Origin: Planococcus maitriensis
GTDB lineage: Bacteria; Bacillota; Bacilli; Bacillales_A; Planococcaceae
Length of the DNA stretch: 64,000 bases
Direction: 5' to 3'
NCBI RefSeq assembly: GCF_003289925.1
Contig: NZ_QLZQ01000002.1
Span: 331,282 to 395,281 of the forward strand
The notes below the pieces were generated by a model. It saw only the letters and a list, made by a program, of their open reading frames with translations, searched no databases and was not told the DNA's origin. The position numbers and the translations under genes are program-made. This document shows positions 19,388 through 28,537 of this stretch, piece after piece. Positions within the stretch are counted from its first letter, which is position 1, and each line of letters opens with the position of its first letter.

Positions 19388-19415
19388 AAAAAAACCCGGC
19401 CTAGCCGGGCTTTTT
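19388..19415 (-). terminator. Terminator of lysC
   Basis: AAGCCCGGC / GCCGGGTTTTTTT stem with loop TAG, directly after the lysC stop. Confidence 0.92.
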
Positions 19416-19416
19416 C

Positions 19417-19908
19417 TTATCTGACGGTTACTGGCGTCAGGCCATATGCATCGTGGAGCGCATTCGCCGATCGTTCCATTTCACTTGCCGGCACCACGAC
19501 AGAGACTTTGATTTCCGAAGTGCTGACCATTTTCACCGGTACATTCTCCCCACGGAGAATATCGAACATCTTGGCCGCGACACCCGGATTCGACACCATG
19601 CCGGATCCGACGATGGACACTTTCGCCAAGCCGGTTTCGATATCGATGGCGTTATAGCCAATTTTTTCTTGCGCTTCCGACAAGACGCGCTGGGCTTCTG
19701 CCAGGCTGTCTTCTTTGATTGAAAAAGAAACAGACGGCGGAAACTCCTCACTGATGCTTTGCACGATGATATCGACATCGATCAAGTGATCCGCAAGACT
19801 CGTGAAGATATTGGCAAGCGACCCGTTGAATGGCTTCGTATAACTGACAGTGATGCGGGCGATGTCTTTTTCGAATGCCACGCCGCGCACGATTAGATTT
19901 TTTTCCAC
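19417..19908 (-). CDS. lysC: Aspartokinase beta subunit from an in-frame internal start
   Basis: Within lysC, GTG at 19906-19908 is preceded by AGAGGTGATC at ideal distance and begins VEKNLIVRGVAFEKDIA. B. subtilis aspartokinase II has a 163-residue beta subunit translated from an internal start at the corresponding place, and the product here is also 163 residues. It consists of the two ACT domains. Separate translation is inferred from this conserved site. Confidence 0.65.
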   Translation of the reverse strand: MEKNLIVRGVAFEKDIARITVSYTKPFNGSLANIFTSLADHLIDVDIIVQSISEEFPPSVSFSIKEDSLAEAQRVLSEAQEKIGYNAIDIETGLAKVSIVGSGMVSNPGVAAKMFDILRGENVPVKMVSTSEIKVSVVVPASEMERSANALHDAYGLTPVTVR

Positions 19909-20643
19909 AGTGATCACCTCTTGAATGATAGTCCCCGGTTCATCCGAGTAGCTGGCCCGCACGGAAAGGGGCACTTGGTTGTTCTTGGCGAATTCCACGG
20001 CTCGCGGATGCAGGACCCCCGCTCCGAGGTTTGCCAATTCGAGCATTTCGTCGTAGGAAATCTGTTCGAGCTTGCGCGCGCCTGTGACATAACGGGGATC
20101 GGAAGTATAGACCCCGTCGACATCGGTGTAGATTTCGCAATTCTCAGCGCCTAGCGCAGCCGCCAGTGCGACAGCGGTCGTATCGGACCCGCCGCGGCCA
20201 AGCGTCGTGATATTGCCGTTCTTGTCGACGCCCTGGAACCCTGCGACCACGCAGAACAGTCCGAGGTCGAGGGCCTCTTCCAAACGCTGTGTATGAATCG
20301 TTTCGATGCGCGCATTGCGCGGAACGGATTCCGTTTCGATGCCCGCCTGCCAGCCTGTGAAACTCAAGGCATCATGCCCAAGTTTTTTGAACGCCATCGC
20401 CAACAGCGAAATGGTCACTTGTTCACCTGTCGCAAGCAGCATGTCCATTTCACGCTTTGGCGGCTCTGCGGAAATCTCTCCCGCAAGCCCAAGTAACGTG
20501 TCTGTCGTTTTGCCCATCGCCGAGACGACGATGACGACGCGCTTGCCTTGTTGTTTTTCCTGGATGGCGCGTCTTGCTACGCCCACGATTTTCTCCGGAG
20601 ACGCCACGGACGTCCCGCCGAATTTCATTACGATTGTTGTCAT
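19417..20643 (-). CDS. lysC: Aspartokinase, lysine-controlled (alpha subunit)
   Basis: 408 residues. Phosphorylates aspartate, the first step to diaminopimelate, lysine, methionine and threonine. The kinase domain begins VMKFGGTSVASPEKI and includes LGRGGSDTTAVALAAAL and EIYTDVDGVYTSDPR. Two ACT domains follow from about residue 245. The ATG at 20641-20643 follows GGGAGTG; the upstream five codons lack a ribosome site. A lysine riboswitch precedes it. An internal start for a separate beta subunit is recognisable at 19906-19908. Confidence 0.96.
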   Translation of the reverse strand: MTTIVMKFGGTSVASPEKIVGVARRAIQEKQQGKRVVIVVSAMGKTTDTLLGLAGEISAEPPKREMDMLLATGEQVTISLLAMAFKKLGHDALSFTGWQAGIETESVPRNARIETIHTQRLEEALDLGLFCVVAGFQGVDKNGNITTLGRGGSDTTAVALAAALGAENCEIYTDVDGVYTSDPRYVTGARKLEQISYDEMLELANLGAGVLHPRAVEFAKNNQVPLSVRASYSDEPGTIIQEVITVEKNLIVRGVAFEKDIARITVSYTKPFNGSLANIFTSLADHLIDVDIIVQSISEEFPPSVSFSIKEDSLAEAQRVLSEAQEKIGYNAIDIETGLAKVSIVGSGMVSNPGVAAKMFDILRGENVPVKMVSTSEIKVSVVVPASEMERSANALHDAYGLTPVTVR

Positions 20644-20676
20644 TCTCTTCACTCCCACTTAAGATAAGTGGCCCTC

Positions 20677-20915
20677 AACAAAAAAGAGGCAACTCGCCGA
20701 TTGCCCGGCAAGCTACCTCTCTTCTCATGTACGATTTCAAACGTCCATGTGAGATAGCCCTCCAGAGTCAAACTCTGACAGCCCTGCATCTCTTAAATGC
20801 AGGACCAGCATACACGCAAGCAGTGCGCGTAAACTTCGGCGGGCGTCCCTTTCGGCATCCTTCACAGATTCTGCAAATCTCGGGATGCTTACTATTGACG
20901 TCCGCTCCTCTATCA
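20677..20915 (-). ncRNA. Lysine riboswitch (L box) with transcription terminator
   Basis: Minus-strand landmarks in order: GAGGAGCGGACGTC, AGTAAGC, GAAAGGGACGCC, GCCGAAG, GCTGGTCCTGC, GGGCTGTCA and GGAGGGCTATCTC, which are the conserved positions of the lysine aptamer. The expression platform ends in a 15-pair stem starting AGAGGTAGCTTGCCG (20677-20718) with a T run. Lysine binding should favour the terminator and reduce lysC expression. Confidence 0.93.
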
Positions 20916-20961
20916 TCACTTATTACAAGTGATTCAATTGTGTTAATACAATACCACGAAG

Positions 20962-22755
20962 TTATTCCTGTTGCAACGGCTGTTCCTTGAAATGCCGCTC
21001 GATTTCCGCGGCCAGCTTCTCAGGAATGCCCGCCTGCTGGATTTCGCCTGCGGTCGCTTCCTTGATTTTCCGGACGGAACCGAAATGCTTCAGCAATTGC
21101 TGCTTGCGCTTCGGCCCGACGCCTTGGAGCCCATCCAAGGCCGATTGAATCGAATTCTTGCCGCGCAATTGGCGGTGGAACGTGATGACAAAGCGGTGGA
21201 CTTCATCTTGGATGCGCTGCAATAAATAAAATGCTTCACTCGTGCGCTTGAGTTCCACCATTTCGACCGGGTTGCCGTACAGCAGCTGGGACGTTTGGTG
21301 TTTCGCGTCTTTTGCCAGCCCTGCAATCGGAATGTCGAGGCCAAGTTCATCTTCGATGATCTCACGCGCCGATTCGATCTGGCCTTTGCCTCCATCGATG
21401 ATGATCAAGTCGGGCAGCGGCAAGCCATCTTTCAGCACACGGCTATAGCGCCTGCGGACCACTTCACGCATCGCCGCATAGTCATCGGGCTTCTGCGCGG
21501 AGCGTGTCTTGTATTTCCGGTAATCTTTCTTCGACGGCTTGCCGTCTACGAAGACGACCATCGCAGACACGGCATCTGCCCCTTGGATATGGGAGTTATC
21601 GAACGCTTCGATGCGCAGCGGCGTATGGATGTTCATCGCTTCGCCGAGTTCGTTGCAGGCACCGACCGTCCGTTCTTCCTGGCGTTCGAGCAACTGGAAT
21701 TTCTCCTTGATGGCGATTTCCGCATTCTTGCGGGCAAGCTGGACCAAATCCTTTTTCTTGCCGCGCTGCGGGACGAGCACTTTCGCGCCGAGCCATTCTT
21801 TCAGGAATTCTTCGTCGTCCGCCTCCTGAAGCAGGATCTCATGCGGCTTGACGTTATTCGGCTTTTCATAGAACTGCCCAAGGAAGGTCAGGAATTCTTC
21901 TTCGGGGTCGCGGTACAGCGGGAACATCGAAACCTCGCGCTCGATCAGCTTTCCTTGGCGCACGAAAAATACCTGGACGCACATCCAGCCTTTATCGACT
22001 GCATAGGCAAAGACGTCGCGATTGGTAAAATCATTCATCGCCATTTTCTGCTTTTCCATGACCGATTCGATATGGCTGATCTGGTCACGGTATTCTTTTG
22101 CCCGCTCGAATTCCAGGTTCTCCGCCGCTTCGCTCATCTTCTCGGTCAGCTCCTGCTTCACTTCTCGGAAGCCGCCGTTCAGGAACCGGCTGATGCCGTC
22201 GATCATTTCACGGTAGGTGTCCTTTTCGACCGGCTTGACGCAAGGCGCAAGGCATTGGCCGAGATGGTAGTAAAGGCAGACACGGTCCGGCATCGTATGG
22301 CATTTGCGGAGCGGGTACAACCGATCCAGCAGCTTTTTCGTCTCGCTCGCCGCATAGGCGTTCGGGTATGGGCCGAAGTATTTCCCTTTGTCTTTCTTGA
22401 CCTGTCTCGTGATGACCAGTTTCGGATGGCGTTCACCAGTGATTTTCAAATACGGATAGGTCTTGTTGTCTTTCAGGCGGATATTGTATTTCGGATCATG
22501 CTTCTTGATGAGGTTCAACTCAAGGATCAAAGCTTCTTTGTCGGAAGACGTGACGATGTATTCAAAGTCCTCGATTTCGTTGACGAGGCGCTGGGTTTTC
22601 GTATCGTGGCTGCCGGTAAAATAGGAGCGCACCCGGTTTTTCAGCACTTTCGCTTTGCCGACGTAGATGACTGTCCCTTGGCGGTCCTTCATCAAATAGC
22701 AGCCCGGCTGGTCCGGCAACACTGCCAATTTATGTCGAATCATTTCATTTTTCAT
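20962..22755 (-). CDS. uvrC: Excinuclease ABC subunit C
   Basis: 597 residues. Makes the 3' and 5' incisions during nucleotide excision repair. The GIY-YIG domain ([18 protein letters not shown]) lies at the N-terminus, a UvrB-interacting UVR motif ([20 protein letters not shown]) near residue 200, the RNase H-like endonuclease ([15 protein letters not shown]) near 380, and tandem helix-hairpin-helix motifs ([16 protein letters not shown]) at the C-terminus. It follows trxA, separated by a terminator. Confidence 0.97.
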   Translation of the reverse strand: MKNEMIRHKLAVLPDQPGCYLMKDRQGTVIYVGKAKVLKNRVRSYFTGSHDTKTQRLVNEIEDFEYIVTSSDKEALILELNLIKKHDPKYNIRLKDNKTYPYLKITGERHPKLVITRQVKKDKGKYFGPYPNAYAASETKKLLDRLYPLRKCHTMPDRVCLYYHLGQCLAPCVKPVEKDTYREMIDGISRFLNGGFREVKQELTEKMSEAAENLEFERAKEYRDQISHIESVMEKQKMAMNDFTNRDVFAYAVDKGWMCVQVFFVRQGKLIEREVSMFPLYRDPEEEFLTFLGQFYEKPNNVKPHEILLQEADDEEFLKEWLGAKVLVPQRGKKKDLVQLARKNAEIAIKEKFQLLERQEERTVGACNELGEAMNIHTPLRIEAFDNSHIQGADAVSAMVVFVDGKPSKKDYRKYKTRSAQKPDDYAAMREVVRRRYSRVLKDGLPLPDLIIIDGGKGQIESAREIIEDELGLDIPIAGLAKDAKHQTSQLLYGNPVEMVELKRTSEAFYLLQRIQDEVHRFVITFHRQLRGKNSIQSALDGLQGVGPKRKQQLLKHFGSVRKIKEATAGEIQQAGIPEKLAAEIERHFKEQPLQQE

Positions 22756-22770
22756 TTCCTCACCCTATTT

Positions 22771-22805
22771 AAAAAACCGGGTTCCACGAATGGGACCCGG
22801 TTTTG
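22771..22805 (-). terminator. Terminator of trxA
   Basis: AACCGGGTCCCA / TGGAACCCGGTT stem with one mismatch and six T on the minus strand. Confidence 0.88.
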
Positions 22806-22808
22806 GAA

Positions 22809-23123
22809 TTATGCGTGTTTTTCAACCAATTCAGCCAATGCTTCTTTTGGACGGAAGCCGACAACTTTATCGACTGTTTCGCCGTTCTTCATCAAAAGAA
22901 GTGTCGGGATGGACATGATACCGTATTCGCTAGCTGTCTGTTGGTTTTCATCAACATCCAATTTCACGATTTTCACTTTATCGTCCATATCTGCATCGAG
23001 TTCTTCAAGAACTGGGGCGATCATTTTACAAGGCCCGCACCATGCTGCCCAGAAATCTACCAATACGAGACCTTCTGAAACTTCCTGTTTGAAATTCTGA
23101 TCTGTTCCTTTAACGATTGCCAT
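22809..23123 (-). CDS. trxA: Thioredoxin
   Basis: 104 residues with the active site AAWCGPCKM at residues 27-35 and the cis-proline loop SIPTLLLM. A general protein disulfide reductant. Single-gene unit: terminators lie on both sides and a TATAAT-like -10 is found about 45 bases upstream. B. subtilis trxA is Spx-controlled; no clear Spx element was identified here. Confidence 0.97.
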   Translation of the reverse strand: MAIVKGTDQNFKQEVSEGLVLVDFWAAWCGPCKMIAPVLEELDADMDDKVKIVKLDVDENQQTASEYGIMSIPTLLLMKNGETVDKVVGFRPKEALAELVEKHA

Positions 23124-23298
23124 GTATAATTCCTCCTTAAGTGATAACCAAACTATATTTCGATTATAGCAGACGTGATTTACGCTAGCTATTTATTTGC
23201 CTAGTCCTTCCATACCCGCCTGTTGTTGGCGTTAAACTGCATGGGTTAGATGTAATCAATGTATTTAGAGTCTAGGAGATTCCGCTACAGGGGCACGC

Positions 23299-23329
23299 AA
23301 AAAAACAGCCCGCTACATTGCGGGCTGCT
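23299..23329 (-). terminator. Terminator of the fatty-acid degradation cluster
   Basis: CAGCCCGC / GCGGGCTG perfect eight-pair stem with seven T on the minus strand, right after the etfA stop. Confidence 0.9.
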
Positions 23330-23333
23330 GTAA

Positions 23334-24302
23334 TTACATGACTTTCTTGAATTCTTCTGTAAGCAAAGGGATGACGTCGAATAGGTCTCCGACGATTCCG
23401 TAGTCTGCTACTTTGAAGATGTTCGCTTCTGGGTCTTTATTGATTGCAACGATGACTTTGGAGTTGGACATCCCTGCCATGTGCTGAATCGCGCCGGAAA
23501 TTCCCGCTGCGATGTAAAGATCAGGTGTAACGACTTTCCCTGTCTGTCCGATCTGCAGCGAATAATCGCAATAATCCGCGTCACATGCGCCGCGTGATGC
23601 CCCGACTGCGCCTCCGAGAAGGTCAGCCAATTCCTGTAATGGCTCGAAGCCTTCCTTGCTCTTGACGCCGCGTCCGCCGGCGATGATAACTTTCGCTTCG
23701 GAAAGGTCGACGCCTTCTGCCGATTTGCGGACGACGTTTTTGATGATCGTGCGCAAGTTCGTGATATCGACCGACAAGCTCGATACATCGCCGGAACGCT
23801 CTTCACGCTCAAGCGGTGCGATGTTGTTCGGGCGCACTGTAACGAAGACAACGCCGTCTTCTTTCAATTTCACTTTTTCAAACGCTTTACCGGAATAGAT
23901 CGGGCGGATGAAGACAGCGTCATCGCCTTCCCCTTCGATATCCGTCACATCGGAGATCAAGCCTGTTTGCAATTTCGATGCGATTTTCGGCGACAAGTCC
24001 TTGCCGACTGCAGTGTGGCCGAAGACGATTGCTTCCGGTTGCTCCTGGTCGACGACCGCCATGAATGCCTGGCCGTAGCCATCGGATGTATAGGATTTCA
24101 AGTGTGGGTGCTCGACTGTGATGACGCGGTCAGCGCCGTAAGCTACCAATTCGTTACCGAAGTCGCTCACTGATTCCCCAAGCAAGACAGCAACGACTTC
24201 CCCGCCGCCTGAAATTTTCTTGGCTGCGGCAATTGCTTCAAATGATACGTTGCGCAAAGCGCCTTCACGCGTTTCGCCCAATACTAATACTTTTTTCGAC
24301 AT
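23334..24302 (-). CDS. etfA: Electron transfer flavoprotein alpha subunit
   Basis: 322 residues. With EtfB it accepts electrons from acyl-CoA dehydrogenases and passes them to the quinone pool. The C-terminal FAD domain shows AGGRGVKSKEGF, GASRGACDADY, QIGQTGKVVTPDLYIA and SGAIQHMAGM. Last gene of the fadR-enoyl hydratase-etfB-etfA run. No acyl-CoA dehydrogenase gene is in the cluster, so the electron donor is encoded elsewhere. Confidence 0.96.
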   Translation of the reverse strand: MSKKVLVLGETREGALRNVSFEAIAAAKKISGGGEVVAVLLGESVSDFGNELVAYGADRVITVEHPHLKSYTSDGYGQAFMAVVDQEQPEAIVFGHTAVGKDLSPKIASKLQTGLISDVTDIEGEGDDAVFIRPIYSGKAFEKVKLKEDGVVFVTVRPNNIAPLEREERSGDVSSLSVDITNLRTIIKNVVRKSAEGVDLSEAKVIIAGGRGVKSKEGFEPLQELADLLGGAVGASRGACDADYCDYSLQIGQTGKVVTPDLYIAAGISGAIQHMAGMSNSKVIVAINKDPEANIFKVADYGIVGDLFDVIPLLTEEFKKVM

Positions 24303-24351
24303 AGTCCGTTAACCCCCTAAGTAGATGTGAAAATGAATGATTGGCGTACGT

Positions 24352-25125
24352 TTATATAACTTTCGCTTCAGAGCGAAGCAAGCTGACCAGTTCAGAAACT
24401 TGGCTTGGAATTTCGCCTTCCAAAATACGGCCGGCTTCTTTTTTCGGCGGCAAGTATACTTCGATCGTTTCCGTTTTCGCTTCTACATCTTCTTCGTCGA
24501 TATCCAGATCATCGAGCTCAAGCTCTTCAAGCGGTTTTTTCTTCGCTTTCATGATTCCTGGAAGAGATGGATAGCGCGGTTCGTTCAAGCCTTGCTGGGC
24601 TGTGACCAATAAAGGCAATGAAGTTTCAAGCTCTTCTGCGTCCCCTTCAATATCACGGACGATTTTCACTGTTTCGCCTTCGATTTCAAGGCTAGTGATC
24701 GTCGTCACGTAGTTGATATCAAGCAAATCAGCTACGCGCGGTCCGACTTGCCCGGATCCGCCGTCGATCGCTACGTTTCCTGCAAGGATCAAGTCCGCTT
24801 CTTTGTCTTTCAAGTACTCTGCCAGTATGTAAGCTGCCGTAAACTGGTCCATTTCCTCGACATCGTCTTCAGTATTGATCAAGACCGCTTTGTCAGCGCC
24901 CATTGCAAGTGCTGTACGCAATTGCTTTTCAGCTTCCTCGTCGCCGATTGTGACAACTGTCACTTCGCCGCCGTGAGCGTCGCGGACCGTGATGGCCTCT
25001 TCGATTGCATACTCGTCATATGGGTTGATGATGAATTCAGCGCCATCTTCTTGAATCTGGCCACCGGAAACAACCAGCTTTTCTTCTGTGTCGAACGTGC
25101 GTTTTACCAATACATAAATGTTCAT
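24352..25125 (-). CDS. etfB: Electron transfer flavoprotein beta subunit
   Basis: 257 residues. AMP-binding partner of EtfA. MNIYVLVKRTFDTEEKL opens the protein, DRAVLINTED-type sequence follows, and the recognition segment EPRYPSLPGIMKAKKKPLEE, which docks onto dehydrogenases, is intact. It lies 20 bases after the enoyl-CoA hydratase gene and 49 before etfA. Confidence 0.96.
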   Translation of the reverse strand: MNIYVLVKRTFDTEEKLVVSGGQIQEDGAEFIINPYDEYAIEEAITVRDAHGGEVTVVTIGDEEAEKQLRTALAMGADKAVLINTEDDVEEMDQFTAAYILAEYLKDKEADLILAGNVAIDGGSGQVGPRVADLLDINYVTTITSLEIEGETVKIVRDIEGDAEELETSLPLLVTAQQGLNEPRYPSLPGIMKAKKKPLEELELDDLDIDEEDVEAKTETIEVYLPPKKEAGRILEGEIPSQVSELVSLLRSEAKVI

Positions 25126-25145
25126 GAACGTAAACCTCCCAAGTA

Positions 25146-25919
25146 TTATTTCCCTTTAAATTGTGCTTCGCGTTTTTCCAGGAAAGCGCCGATGCCTTCC
25201 TTTGCATCTTCCGATACGAATACCGTACCGAAGGAATCCGCTTCTGCTTTGACGCCTTCGTCAAATGCCCCGCGCTTCGAATACTGAAGCATATCGATTG
25301 CCGCCTTGACGGAAACCGGGCTCTTTTTCGCAATTTTCTTCGCAATTGAAAGCGTTTGCGGAAGAAGGTCTTCTTCGCTGTAGGCACGGTTGGCAAGGCC
25401 TAGCTGCACTGCCTCTGTGCCTGTGACCGGATCACTCGTCAAGAGCATTTCAGCGGCTTTGGCCACCCCGACATAGCGCGGCAAACGCTGTGTTCCTGCA
25501 AACCCAGGAATCAAGCCCAATTGAAGTTCCGGCAATCCCAGTTTAGCATTTTCCGTGACAAAACGCATATGGCAGCTCATGGCTAGCTCCAAACCGCCGC
25601 CTAGAGCGGCTCCGTGGATTGCGGCAATGACCGGCTTGTGGAATGTTTCCACACGCTCGAATACGGCTTGCCCGCTCGCCGACAGTTTCGAGAACTCTTC
25701 CCCTGAAGTCACTTCCGTGAACTCCTTGATGTCTGCGCCTGCAGAGAAGAAACGCCCTTCCCCGTGCAAGACGATTGCACGGACATCCGAGTCGTTTTTC
25801 ACTTCATCCAGAAGTGCATCGACTTCCAGGATCAGCGCGCGAGACAATGCGTTTGCCGGCGGCCGGTTGATTGTCGCGATCGCTACCCCGTCTTCTTTTT
25901 TCCAGCTGATAAATTCCAC
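25146..25919 (-). CDS. fadB: Enoyl-CoA hydratase (crotonase family)
   Basis: 257 residues. Hydrates 2-trans-enoyl-CoA in beta-oxidation. The oxyanion-hole segments [10 protein letters not shown] and [13 protein letters not shown] are present, with catalytic Glu residues around ELAMSCH and [19 protein letters not shown]. It is in the position of ysiB (fadB) of B. subtilis, 17 bases after fadR. Related crotonases act on several acyl-CoAs; the context with fadR, etfBA and an acyl-CoA ligase supports fatty-acid degradation. Confidence 0.93.
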   Translation of the reverse strand: MEFISWKKEDGVAIATINRPPANALSRALILEVDALLDEVKNDSDVRAIVLHGEGRFFSAGADIKEFTEVTSGEEFSKLSASGQAVFERVETFHKPVIAAIHGAALGGGLELAMSCHMRFVTENAKLGLPELQLGLIPGFAGTQRLPRYVGVAKAAEMLLTSDPVTGTEAVQLGLANRAYSEEDLLPQTLSIAKKIAKKSPVSVKAAIDMLQYSKRGAFDEGVKAEADSFGTVFVSEDAKEGIGAFLEKREAQFKGK

Positions 25920-25936
25920 CTGCTCATCCCCTCCCT

Positions 25937-26521
25937 TTACGCTTGCATGCCTTTCAGCAATAAGCGCTGCACTTTCGGTGCGAGTTCGACCAAATCATAC
26001 TTGTGATCGTTCATCACCCAGGTAGTAATGGTCTCATCCATTGTACCAAAAACCATCTGCCGGGCTAAACGAATATCCATATTTTGATCAAATTCTCCTG
26101 ATTCGATGCCGCTGATCAGGATCCGGTCCATCAATTTCAAATATCCCCGCAATACATTGTTGATCTTCATGCGGATGTCATGATTGGATTGCCGGAGTTC
26201 AAGTTGCGTCACGATCGCCAGATGGAGATCGTTTGCAAGCAAGCTGAAATGGCTGTTGATCATCATGCCGAGCTGGTCTGCAGCGCTTGCATCTTTCGCG
26301 ATGATTTTCTCCAGTTCACTGACAAATACGCCCATCTTCTCCTGGAAGACGGAAATGAGAATGTCTTCTTTATTCTTGAAATACAAATAAATCGTACCGT
26401 CCGCTACACCGGCTTGCTTGGCAATTTTCGAAACTTGCGCTTGGTGGTAACCATTTTCTGCGATGACGATGACCGCAGCATCGATGATTTGCTTATATTT
26501 CGGTTTATCCTTCTTTACCAT
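25937..26521 (-). CDS. fadR: TetR-family fatty-acid regulator FadR
   Basis: 194 residues. N-terminal TetR helix-turn-helix ([39 protein letters not shown]) and a C-terminal ligand domain of the YsiA type. In B. subtilis FadR represses beta-oxidation genes and is released by long-chain acyl-CoA. The start is ATG 26519-26521 after GGGTGGTGA; the 15 codons upstream cover the promoter and operator. A large palindrome with a near-consensus FadR box overlaps its own promoter, indicating autoregulation of the fadR-fadB-etfBA unit. Confidence 0.93.
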   Translation of the reverse strand: MVKKDKPKYKQIIDAAVIVIAENGYHQAQVSKIAKQAGVADGTIYLYFKNKEDILISVFQEKMGVFVSELEKIIAKDASAADQLGMMINSHFSLLANDLHLAIVTQLELRQSNHDIRMKINNVLRGYLKLMDRILISGIESGEFDQNMDIRLARQMVFGTMDETITTWVMNDHKYDLVELAPKVQRLLLKGMQA

Positions 26522-26540
26522 TCTGTCACCACCCAAAAAA

Positions 26541-26605
26541 ATATGAAAATATGAATGGCGATTCATTCATATTTTCATATTATCGTTTTGTATAAATTGT
26601 GTCAA
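26541..26605 (-). promoter_or_regulatory. fadR promoter and FadR operator
   Basis: Minus strand TTGACA (26600-26605), 17-base spacer, TAATAT (26577-26582). Overlapping the -10 is a perfect inverted repeat with 17-base arms (26541-26557 and 26564-26580) around GCGATT. Its core TGAATGGCGATTCATTCA (26552-26569) matches the B. subtilis FadR consensus TGAATGAMTAnTCATTCA with two mismatches. Confidence 0.85.
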
Positions 26606-26617
26606 GCTTTGCCTGAG

Positions 26618-28309
26618 TTAGGAAGGAACCGCTTCATTGCGTTTGGCGATTTCTTCGTCCACCAGCGACCTGCGCAAGATTTTGCCGACTGCCGTCTTCG
26701 GCAGTTCTTTGCGGAACTCATAGATGCGCGGCACTTTGAACGCTGCGAGATGTTCGCGGCAATGCTTATCCAGTTGCTCTTCTGTAACAGTATACCCTTC
26801 TTTCAGCACGATGTATGCCTTTACCGTCTCTCCTCGGTAAGGATCCGGGATTCCTGCGACCACGCATTCCTGGATCGCTTCGTGCTCATACAGCACTTCT
26901 TCGATTTCCCTCGGATAAATATTGAAGCCCCCGGCGATGATCATGTCTTTCTTGCGGTCGACGATGAAGAAATGCCCCTCGTCATCCATATAGCCCAGGT
27001 CCCCAGTCAATAGCCAGCCATCGACGATCGTGGCTGCCGTAGCTTCGGGACGGTTCCAATAACCTTTCATCACCTGCGGCCCTTTGATGGCAATTTCACC
27101 GATCTGCCCGTTTGGCACTGGGTCAGTCGTTCCCGGCAGGAAGATTTCACAATCGGTGTCCGGATACGGCATGCCGATCGAGCCCTTCGTCCGTTCGCCC
27201 CATACGAGATTCGAGTGGGTGACAGGGGATGTTTCGGTCAAGCCATAGCCTTCGACCAGCTTGCCTCCCGTGATGCGCTCGAATTTCTCCTGCACTTCCG
27301 TCGGCAGCGGAGCCGAACCGCTCAAGCATGCTTCAATGGAAGACAGATCGTACTTCTGGATGTCCGGGTGGTTCAATAAGCCGATGTAGAGCGTCGGTGC
27401 GCCAGGGAACAAGGTCGGTTTTTGCTTGTTGATGGTCTTCAAGGCCTGCTCCGGATCGAACTTCGGCAAGAGCACCATCTTATTGCCTTGCATGACGGAC
27501 AAGATCAGGACAGTCGTCAATCCGTATACATGAAATAGCGGAATGATGCCCATGACCGTCTCTTCGCCACGCTTCGATTTATAGAGCCAGGCGTCGCACA
27601 TCGTCGCATTGGAAATCAGATTGCGATGCGTCAGCATGACGCCTTTGGGCGAACCGGTCGTTCCACCGGTATATTGCAGCAGCGCCAGGTCTTCTTCGAA
27701 ATCAAATGGCGGCTCAGCGATTTGCGGCGAAGCTGTCTTCATGATTTCCGTGAAGAGGTGATTGATCCCCCGATGTTCGACTTTCACCGTCATGCCATAT
27801 TGTTTTTTCTGGATGAACGGATACACCAGGTTCTTCGGGAATGTCAGATAATCCTTGATGCCCGTGACGATGACGTTCTCAAGATCCGTTTCTTTGATCA
27901 CTTTGTTGATCCTCGGGAACAAAATATCAAGCGCAATGATCGCCTTGGCACCGGAATCTTTCATCTGGTAGGAAATTTCCCGCTCCGTATAGAGCGGATT
28001 CGTCATGACGACGACGCCCCCAGCATACAGGATCCCATAGAAGCTGATGACCGCCTGTGGACAGTTCGGCAGCATGATGGATACCCGGTCTCCTTTTTGG
28101 ATGCCCAGCTTCTGAAGGTAATTGGCCATTTTCATGGCAGATTGGTACAACTCTTCGTAGCTGAGGTCCTTGCCCAGGAAATGGATGGCGGTCTTCTGCG
28201 GAAAGTCTTCATAGGCTTTCGTCAAATATTCCTGGACCGGTGTGCTTGGATACGTAAGCGTGTGCGGTACTTCCGGCGGATAATGAGCTAACCACGGTTT
28301 TTCGGACAT
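26618..28309 (-). CDS. lcfA: Long-chain fatty-acid-CoA ligase
   Basis: 563 residues, ANL superfamily. Activates fatty acids to acyl-CoA via acyl-AMP. Motifs: YTGGTTGSPKGVMLTH (P-loop, about residue 215), GYGLTETSPV, GWLLTGDLGYMDDEG and the C-terminal catalytic lysine in ELPKTAVGKILRR. The ATG at 28307-28309 follows GGGGGAGG. It is expressed from a promoter carrying a cre site and lies upstream of fadR, which has its own promoter. Confidence 0.95.
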   Translation of the reverse strand: MSEKPWLAHYPPEVPHTLTYPSTPVQEYLTKAYEDFPQKTAIHFLGKDLSYEELYQSAMKMANYLQKLGIQKGDRVSIMLPNCPQAVISFYGILYAGGVVVMTNPLYTEREISYQMKDSGAKAIIALDILFPRINKVIKETDLENVIVTGIKDYLTFPKNLVYPFIQKKQYGMTVKVEHRGINHLFTEIMKTASPQIAEPPFDFEEDLALLQYTGGTTGSPKGVMLTHRNLISNATMCDAWLYKSKRGEETVMGIIPLFHVYGLTTVLILSVMQGNKMVLLPKFDPEQALKTINKQKPTLFPGAPTLYIGLLNHPDIQKYDLSSIEACLSGSAPLPTEVQEKFERITGGKLVEGYGLTETSPVTHSNLVWGERTKGSIGMPYPDTDCEIFLPGTTDPVPNGQIGEIAIKGPQVMKGYWNRPEATAATIVDGWLLTGDLGYMDDEGHFFIVDRKKDMIIAGGFNIYPREIEEVLYEHEAIQECVVAGIPDPYRGETVKAYIVLKEGYTVTEEQLDKHCREHLAAFKVPRIYEFRKELPKTAVGKILRRSLVDEEIAKRNEAVPS

Positions 28310-28360
28310 ACTTTCTACCTCCCCCTCTTTTATCGGAATCGCGAGAATATTCCTACTTTG

Positions 28361-28389
28361 AGTATAAAGAATTATGATAGCGCTTTCAA
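28361..28389 (-). promoter_or_regulatory. lcfA promoter with overlapping cre site
   Basis: Minus strand TTGAAA (28384-28389), 17-base spacer, TATACT (28361-28366). TGAAAGCGCTATCA (28375-28388) matches the CcpA cre consensus TGWnAnCGnTnWCA at every defined position and covers the -35 and spacer, so glucose repression of acyl-CoA ligase is expected. Confidence 0.85.
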
Positions 28390-28419
28390 ACATTATTTTC
28401 TTTCGCGTTTTAATCCATA

Positions 28420-28450
28420 AAAAAAAACGGCGCTCAGGCCGTTTTTAAAA
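28420..28450 (-). terminator. Terminator after the DUF350 gene and micropeptide
   Basis: AAAACGGC / GCCGTTTT stem with loop CTGAGC and a long T run on the minus strand. The stop codon of the micropeptide lies in its 5' flank. Confidence 0.88.
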
Positions 28451-28525
28451 TACGAATAGGAAGACGATTCCTACAAGTACGAATAAGATACAAAAAACGA
28501 TTAAGATTTTGATAAGGTTTTCCAT
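28445..28525 (-). CDS. 26-residue single-pass membrane peptide
   Basis: ATG at 28523-28525 preceded by AGGAGTTGGGACGA, ending TAA at 28445-28447. The product starts MENLIKILIVFCILF and is hydrophobic almost to its end, with a single Lys and Glu near the N-terminus: a one-helix membrane peptide. It begins 12 bases after the DUF350 stop, with its ribosome site abutting that stop codon, and it is the last element before the terminator. I do not recognise it. The position suggests a small partner of the membrane protein encoded before it. Confidence 0.6.
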   Translation of the reverse strand: MENLIKILIVFCILFVLVGIVFLFVF

Positions 28526-28537
28526 TCGTCCCAACTC

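Noticed and set aside
20737-20919. 60-codon frame inside the lysC leader
   Set aside because: It coincides with the lysine aptamer, whose structure explains the sequence.
21295-23100. 601-codon open frame on the plus strand opposite uvrC and trxA
   Set aside because: It spans two well-supported genes and their terminator on the other strand, has no recognisable domains and arises from the codon bias of uvrC.
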